Positions 58,401 to 64,000 of a DNA stretch of 64,000 bases are shown here, piece by piece. The translations under genes were made by a program, and so were the position numbers. Below the pieces are notes generated by a model. The model saw nothing but the letters and a program-made list of their open reading frames with translations, had not been told where the DNA came from and searched no databases. This stretch comes from Dromaius novaehollandiae (Eukaryota; Chordata; Aves; Casuariiformes; Dromaiidae), in NCBI RefSeq assembly GCF_036370855.1, contig NC_088105.1, positions 14,203,619 through 14,267,618 of the forward strand, in the 5' to 3' direction. The number at the start of each line of letters is the position of its first letter. Positions within the stretch are counted from its first letter, which is position 1.

Positions 58401-60899
58401 AGCTTAAAATTTTCCAAGGCAGAAGCCATTTGCTTAGATATAACAGAGCCATAGGAGGCAATTTTTGGCCACAGAACAGATTATTCATGATGGTTACAAT
58501 AAAGATTTAATATCTTCTATCTCTTTGTTTTGAATATTGTTCAAATATTGCTAAATGCAAGACCCTTACAAATGAAAACATTTTCTATGTCCTTAGGAAA
58601 AGAATCTGTCACTTTTGATACAGTTTGTTTCTAAAGCAGTGATAGGAACAGAATAGGCCATTATTTGGAAGGGCCCATTCCTTACGTAATTATCAAGTAC
58701 ACATATAACGAGATCTTGAGTATTCGTAGGCCACTTGGCTTCCATTTTGGAGGGAGACATGTTTGATTCAGCAGGAGTGACTACTCTGGCACAGTGCTGG
58801 ACACCATATGCTTTTCAAATCCATTCCTCAAACAGCTGACACCAACACGATTGCATTAGTTTCCAATATTTGGGAAAGAAAATATCTGCAACATAATGAC
58901 AATAGTAGGATAAACAAATTGTAAAGATGCTAAAACTTATGAGCAAAGATTCAGATACTGCTTGGAGCAACCTAAATCTGATATTCAGCTTGAATGAAGT
59001 CCACCTCTGTCAGAAACATCACATGTTTTTATTGCCTCCATTTCTAAGTAGCCAGCTCACAAGCTTTATGGAGGCTGAGAATCCTGTTTCCACAAACTTT
59101 CATGGGAGTCACAGCATGCAGGATCCTAACAAAAAAACCTGCAGTTTTAAAACTTATATGCAGTTATCTATACTGCGATGTATTTCAAAGGGAGCACAAA
59201 CCTATGTTGTTACCTTGCACAGATTGTATAAAAAGAGTAACTGTCTAATAAGGATTTTTTTTTAATGCAATTCAATATTCCCTTCTGTAGCTGGATTGGA
59301 TGCCTTTACGAAGTTTCTGAAAACTGAGTTCAGTGAGGAGAACATCGAGTTCTGGATAGCTTGTGAGGATTACAAGAAAAGCAAAACTGCACATGAACTT
59401 CTTGCAAAAGCTAAGACCATTTATGAAACATTCATACAGAAAGATGCACCAAAAGAGGTATAGTAAAGAAACATTCTTCAGGGTAGACATAGACACTGTT
59501 TGACCCAACTGCATCTGATGCAATCTGCTTTTAGGAGTGCATACCCGGAAGCAGTGACGGCAGTTAATCATGTTGCCACTGACATAAGAAGGCTATATCT
59601 CAAACGTCAAAGCTTTGGAAGGAAGTCTGGAAGCCACTGCATAGATATTCTCACTTTCCTCCAGACTCCTTTCAATGTCCCTTCTATGTTATTAAGTGTA
59701 AAGAAAGAGCACAAGTTTAAATACTATGTCATAGGAATCAAAGATTCTGAGTGGTCTATAAAGGCAGGAAATGCATTTAAATTTACAGGGTATATTTAAG
59801 GAAATAGAGTGATGCTAAACATTAATGCTGCTATGAGACATACCAGCTCACATTTGTGAAGACGTATTGCCTGTCTGTCTTTAAAGCTACCTCCAGGAAA
59901 GGAAATAATTCTCTCATTCTTTTGACCAGTAATTATAATTTAAATTATTAAAGGCTTCTGAATCTTAGCTATGTAATTTAAATGACCCAAATGACAAAGA
60001 AATTATTAAACATATATTTTGAAGGACTAATCATAACATTTAAATACTCTTTTTGATCGACTACCAAAAAAATTCTAATAGAATATCCTTGGTATATTAC
60101 AGGCAGCAAACACAAAAGTATGGTGATCCTCATTAACGCTAAGATGTACTTATATTACTCTAGTAGTGCAAGAAGTCTCTCTAGTTACAATTTCTTCACG
60201 TTGCTGAAGTATGTTGTAAAGAAATCATAGTATAAGTGAGAAAAAGGAACATTTTTTGCCTGCCCTAGGAAGGCAATGAACAGACTGGGAGATGATGAAC
60301 TCTCACTGAGATTAAGATCAGGTTCTTCAGTAAGTCCTTTGGACCTATAATTTCATATAATTCTACTAATTCTGAGCAAGTACATCACTTGCCTATGCTC
60401 CTTTTTTCCCTGTGTTCTTCTTTTATTTATCAGAATAGCAAGTGTTAAATATTAACAGCTACTTCCCTGTAACAGTGTGAAAAAGGTATAATTCTCATTT
60501 TAAGAGAATGTTTGAAAAATGGTGCAATTTCAGCCCATAATCCCCATAGATTACTTTTAAGATCCACATCTCAGAATATATGAATAATAACATAGGAAAT
60601 GTGTTGATGTTCATTAAAGAAATACACTTTTTGCCATTCTCCAGGTGAATCTGGACTTTCATACCAAAGAAGTCACAAGTCAGAATATTGAACAGCCCAT
60701 CATCACTGCCTTTGATGCAGCACAAAGCACAGTCTACAAGCTGATGGAGCAAGACAGTTACCCACGCTTCCTAAGATCTGATCCTTATTTAAATTTAGTT
60801 CAGGGGAGAAATCCCAGTCGTCCTGCTCTTAGGAGACGATCGCGGTCTTTTACTGTCAATGAATTCCAGGATGTGCGATCAGACTTCACCATTTGGTAA
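52331..60899 (+). CDS. RGS18: RGS18, regulator of G-protein signalling 18 (complete, five coding exons)
   Basis: GTPase-activating protein for Gi and Gq alpha subunits, restricted in mammals mainly to platelets, megakaryocytes and leukocytes, where it restrains activation. Coding parts: 52331-52449, 53149-53250, 56999-57060, 59291-59457 and 60645-60899. They total 705 nt, giving 234 residues plus TAA (human 235). The N-terminus [20 protein letters not shown] parallels human METTLLFFSQ in length but lacks the human Met-Cys at 13-14. [20 protein letters not shown] follows. The RGS domain (about 86-202) has [21 protein letters not shown] (Asn112), KEVNLD (Asn152) and EQDSYPRFL. The tail contains [15 protein letters not shown]. 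Ser49, Ser216 and Ser218 keep the human numbers of the 14-3-3 and kinase control sites. The start ATG has a strong context (AAGATGG). All junctions are GT-AG and in frame. RGS1, RGS13 and RGS21 fit less well because of this tail. Confidence 0.97.
52450..53148 (+). other. RGS18 intron 1
   Basis: 699 bp, GTAAGT to an acceptor ending TCTGTTGTAG. It contains AACAGGAAGTTCTGAGAA near 52677, an ETS-type core next to a STAT-like TTCTGAGAA. That would suit a blood-cell gene, but it is a motif match only. Confidence 0.75.
53149..53250 (+). CDS. RGS18: RGS18 coding exon 2
   Basis: 102 nt. It encodes [20 protein letters not shown] and a linker rich in Lys and Ala. The first base completes Gly40 and the last two bases (AG) start Ser74. 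The donor is GTAAGC. Ser49 in RLS is the 14-3-3 site position. Confidence 0.95.
53251..56998 (+). other. RGS18 intron 2
   Basis: 3.7 kb of AT-rich DNA, the largest RGS18 intron, from GTAAGC to an acceptor ending GTTTCTTAAACAG. No repeat or exon is recognised. Confidence 0.75.
56999..57060 (+). CDS. RGS18: RGS18 coding exon 3
   Basis: 62 nt. It encodes [20 protein letters not shown], nearly identical to human RGS18. The donor GTTAGT is a non-optimal but valid GT site. Confidence 0.96.
57061..59290 (+). other. RGS18 intron 3
   Basis: 2.2 kb of AT-rich DNA between GTTAGT and an acceptor ending CCTTCTGTAG. Nothing recognised. Confidence 0.75.
59291..59457 (+). CDS. RGS18: RGS18 coding exon 4 (RGS domain core)
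   Basis: 167 nt. It encodes [17 protein letters not shown] and then [14 protein letters not shown] to QKDAPKE. The first two bases (CT) complete Ala95. Asn112 of SEEN is the G-alpha contact. The donor is GTATAG. Confidence 0.97.
59458..60644 (+). other. RGS18 intron 4
   Basis: 1.2 kb, GTATAG to an acceptor ending CCATTCTCCAG. Nothing recognised. Confidence 0.8.
60645..60899 (+). CDS. RGS18: RGS18 coding exon 5 and stop
   Basis: 255 nt including TAA. It begins [10 protein letters not shown] and contains [17 protein letters not shown] and the basic tail [18 protein letters not shown], ending FTIW. The two serines in RSRS are residues 216 and 218. Human has one further residue (Leu) at the end. 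Confidence 0.97.
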   Translation: MNLDFHTKEVTSQNIEQPIITAFDAAQSTVYKLMEQDSYPRFLRSDPYLNLVQGRNPSRPALRRRSRSFTVNEFQDVRSDFTIW

Positions 60900-61670
60900 T
60901 AGGGAAACTCAGCCCACATGTATTCTAGCTACTGCAGCAAATCATATCCAAATTTTTAAAATTTTAAAATCCTAATTTTTAGCTAGTGTAAATGTGTGCG
61001 ACTTCAGCACAGTCACACCCACTCATATCAGGTCAGAATTCTGTAGCTAGTGATTAATCTCATTTATGACAGAGAAGTAGGCAACATATTGACAAGACAC
61101 ATTAGATTTAAAGTGTTCATATAGTATTTTTTTAAACTCAAGCAAGATTTGTAATTATATTTGGTGGAGGACTCTGATTTTCCTACATAAAAATGTTGTT
61201 TAAAATGCCAGTTGATAATATCCATCACGTATCCTGGCCCTGTATTATTTAGAACAGAGTTTTGTCACAAATTGAATCTATAGACCCAGCCTTCGCACAC
61301 AAGTATGTTTTTGCAATATTTCCTACACTAAGCGCAGACTTTTTGTGGTATTTTCTCATACTGTAGAGCACACGGGAACATTAATTAGGCAAAAAGTAAA
61401 ATTACAAGGATTTTAACTACAGCCACTGCATAAGTAAAATTTAGCTATTGCATAATTTAAGAGGAACATAAGAATATCTATTTAATTTTAACAGCAGTGT
61501 ATTTTATACTCTTTTCTTCCTACATGTCTGTTTTGTGTATTTAAATTATGCTGTATAGATTTGCTTTGCCATCAAATATTTGTATTCTAATTTTTTGCAA
61601 ACAAATAGCAGTAACAAAGGGCCAAGAATGTTATTTTAACAGACAGTGTGTCATTAAACACCAGGTCAAT

Positions 61671-61708
61671 GTACATATATGTATATATATATAAAAAATA
61701 TATGTACA
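61671..61708. repeat. AT-rich (TA)n tract
   Basis: Alternating ATATGTATATATATATA in the RGS18 3' UTR, partly self-complementary. Confidence 0.85.
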
Positions 61709-61915
61709 CATTTACTTTCATTTGTAAATATTCATGCTATCCTATTTTTATTACTAAACTTTGTTCTAAAGGTAGAATGACCTTCAGTTCTACCTATCAT
61801 TAATATATTCTCTATGGGGAAATGACAGGAAGAAGGAAAAATTCCCCCTTTTATTTCTTTACTACTCAAGTCATGCATACCATTTTTGTAGTCAGCATAT
61901 GCAATTATCCTGCCT

Positions 61916-61942
61916 CCCCCCCCCCCCCCCCCCCCCCCCCCA
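61916..61942. repeat. C27 homopolymer in RGS18 3' UTR
   Basis: 27 consecutive C in a transcribed, AT-rich UTR. The length is probably unreliable in assembly and variable between individuals. C-rich tracts can bind poly(C)-binding proteins. Confidence 0.97.
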
Positions 61943-62216
61943 GGATTGATGCAGAAATATCTTGAAGCATGTGGCAGTTCTTAAAATTTTAATCATTGGT
62001 TACATTTGACAATTGAGTTACTGCAAGCCTGTGATTTGTATATTCAGTCATCTTGCATGGAATTTAAGTTTTCTCCTCTTTTTCCCCCCTTTCTGTAAGC
62101 AGTCAAAGTGAAGAGGTGCAGTGCCTGGGGACAGGACTTTATATGTTCACTTCTAATTCAGGGTATATGTGAATGGCTAAGTCTGAGAGCTTTCAGTGTC
62201 CATTTTACTAACTTTC

Positions 62217-62222
62217 AATAAA
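62217..62222 (+). terminator. RGS18 poly(A) signal
   Basis: AATAAA in the context TTTCAATAAATGCAAAG, 1.3 kb after the stop. A second AATAAA follows at about 62282 and may be an alternative. Confidence 0.65.
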
Positions 62223-62299
62223 TGCAAAGTGATCTATTTAAAAAGCTGTCAGGATGTCAGTTTATCATTAATACATGGATGAATAAAATATAAAGGTGA

Positions 62300-64000
62300 A
62301 GTCTTTTGAATTCAATACGAATTTAAATCATTACTATTTCAATCAAAAGTGTTATTGTAAGCAAAGCACACAGATCTGGAACTCCCCAGGGAAGGCTGCC
62401 GAGCTGCAAAGACCTGGGACCACAACCATCTGCAAGCTCAGGCTTATCTGGGAAACAGCTAGGAAACATCTTTGTAACTGTGAGGGCGATGGGCCTTGCT
62501 CATTTATCTCATTACTCTCCGCTGAGCCCAAAGACCCAAGGCAGAAGTTTCACACAAGCGAATGTTGCAGTCACTTACTATTTCTAAGTGCATAAGCGGC
62601 CAGAATCTGGGCACAGCAATTCAAGAATAAATCCGAAGTTTGTAGCAGTGCTGATACTGTACTTCAGTCATTCTTACCACTATAAAATGCACCTTTTGAG
62701 CTTGTCAGCTTCCATTTTTTATGAACTGTCAACACTCCTGTGATCCTTGCCACAGCTGTCACATGAATGAACGAATGCAGAGAAAGGCAACTTTCTATGC
62801 TGAAGTCAGTATATTTTTTTCTGAATAGATCATTTATCTTTGCTGTTTGGAAGCATTTCTCTGGAGTCAGATCCCCCTTCCCACTATTTCTCTCTCCCCT
62901 AAACATGAAGCAGTTCTCCCAGAAATAATCCTGTTTCTAATTAGGGAATCTTTGTATCACCAGCAACATCTGGATGTCAGAGTTCTCATATATTTAAAAT
63001 ATGCATGTATCTATGGTTTGTGTTGCTAGTTTTGTTAAAGAAAAAGAGTAGACCACCTCAAAGACTTCCATTCTTTGTGGTATAATCAAATTATTCAAAA
63101 CTCTTATAGCACAATAGCTATTCCACTATTTGGGGCAGTATTCCTAGCAAGTGTTTCACTCTGAGTCCTTTTTCTGCAAATCGAGAGAGAGACTGTCTCA
63201 TGTTCTATTTAGTTTCATGGCCAGCTCTTCATACAAATTCAACACATTCAGGCTTTGTTCTACTGTTTCTTTGCAGGAGATCTGAGAAATTCAACAATCC
63301 CTGGTGCCTAAATCCTTATAGGCTGCCTAAAATCTTCTTGCCTTGTGTATCAATACACTGTCCCTTACTGCAGGCCTCACTTTTTGCCCAGTGGTTCTTG
63401 CATGCTCTGCCAGATGATAGCAAGAGAGCGCTTCATCAAGAAAGACCTTTCTTTCCCGAACTAAACTCTATTTATAAAGCTGTTTAAACAGCGCATCCAA
63501 CTGCTGCTAATAATATGTTGTTCTGTGTGCAAAGACTTACTAGCTGTTGCTGCACCCAAAACGTTTTTCTGTGGGCTCACCTGTCCGGACTACATCCTGC
63601 CAAGTGCCACATCCTTGTCTGATAGCTCTTTTTATCATTAAGAGCGGGTCTATTACAAACACAGGCATAAAACTTATACGAATTGAGAATCTAGCTGCAA
63701 AGTTTGACTATGTTTGTTCATACCAGCTCAGAAGCTGGAGCTTCACTCTTGCTGTTGATAAAATAAATAAGAAAAAAATATATTTTTTAATACTATTGAA
63801 CCCCCCCCCCCCAAACAAATGGCAAATATAGCACCTTGACTAAGACTTTTTCTTCCTGAACAGAAAATCAACTGTTAGTCAAAAGTGTCTGTAATAATAA
63901 ATATAAGTCCACAAATGCCTTTTCTTTCCTTTCACACATACACGGAAAATTTTGCTCATCTCCAGGGAGACCTTCCTCAAACCATCGTTCGGTATTACTG
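62300..64000. other. intergenic DNA downstream of RGS18
   Basis: No exon of the gene next to RGS18 in mammals (RGS21) is recognised in this 1.7 kb. A 12-C run lies at 63801-63812. The remaining sequence is unremarkable and AT-rich. Confidence 0.5.
63801..63812. repeat. C12 homopolymer
   Basis: A run of twelve C between AT-rich segments. Confidence 0.97.

Larger units (their letters stand above)
60900..62245 (+). other. RGS18 3' UTR
   Basis: About 1.34 kb of AT-rich sequence from the stop to just past the AATAAA at 62217. It includes several ATTTA-type elements, an AT-repeat stretch at about 61671-61708 and a 27-C run at 61916-61942. Mapping of the cleavage site is inferred. Confidence 0.7.

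Noticed and set aside
1..64000. CRISPR arrays, insertion sequences, tRNA/rRNA genes, operons, bacterial promoters
   Set aside because: Nothing of the kind is present. The window is spliced vertebrate DNA and its repeats are simple tracts or old retroelement scraps.

Overview
This is vertebrate nuclear DNA, most likely from a bird and otherwise from another sauropsid. The evidence is spliced genes with canonical GT-AG introns, short introns, CpG-island patches, sparse and old CR1-like retroelement remnants, and predicted proteins that match the amniote R4 subfamily of regulators of G-protein signalling (RGS). Nothing in it is bacterial, viral or plasmid-like. Species calls and family matches rest on my recall of human proteins, not on a search.

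Three RGS genes account for all the coding sequence I can defend. RGS5 runs on the + strand: exons 2-5 lie at 2491-8714, and the 44-nt first coding exon must lie left of the window. RGS4 is complete on the - strand, five coding exons at 20971-15401, with a TATA promoter near 21.1 kb. RGS18 is complete on the + strand, five coding exons at 52331-60899, ending at a poly(A) signal near 62.2 kb. All three share one exon plan: a coding exon 3 of exactly 62 nt, a coding exon 4 of exactly 167 nt and identical intron phases. They are therefore products of old local duplication. RGS4 and RGS5 also share the 44-nt first coding exon. RGS4 and RGS5 are convergent, and their best poly(A) signals are only about 280 bp apart near 13.9-14.2 kb.

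Layout: 1-2490, intron 1 of RGS5 with a CpG-rich patch and a possible worn retrocopy. 2602-7544, intron 2 of RGS5 with an internal CpG island. 8715-15400, the two 3' UTRs and intergenic DNA. 15401-21110, RGS4, whose intron 1 carries a G18 run and a GC-rich repeat block. 21.1-43.3 kb, intergenic sequence with no gene I recognise. 43.4-44.6 kb, a strong CpG island with housekeeping-type promoter motifs but no assigned gene. 44.7-52.3 kb, AT-rich DNA with an exon-like segment at 51217-51333 and an odd run of protein-like reading frames at 45.2-45.9 kb. 52.3-62.3 kb, RGS18. 62.3-64 kb, nothing recognised.

The genes act on one biochemical step: each encodes a GTPase-activating protein for Gi/Gq alpha subunits. 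Known expression differs: RGS5 in pericytes and vascular smooth muscle, RGS4 in brain and heart, RGS18 in platelets and other blood cells. The main points for follow-up are the close linkage of RGS18 to RGS4/RGS5 (far apart on human chromosome 1), the orphan CpG island between them, the orphan exon, and conservation in RGS18 of the three regulatory serines at the human residue numbers.
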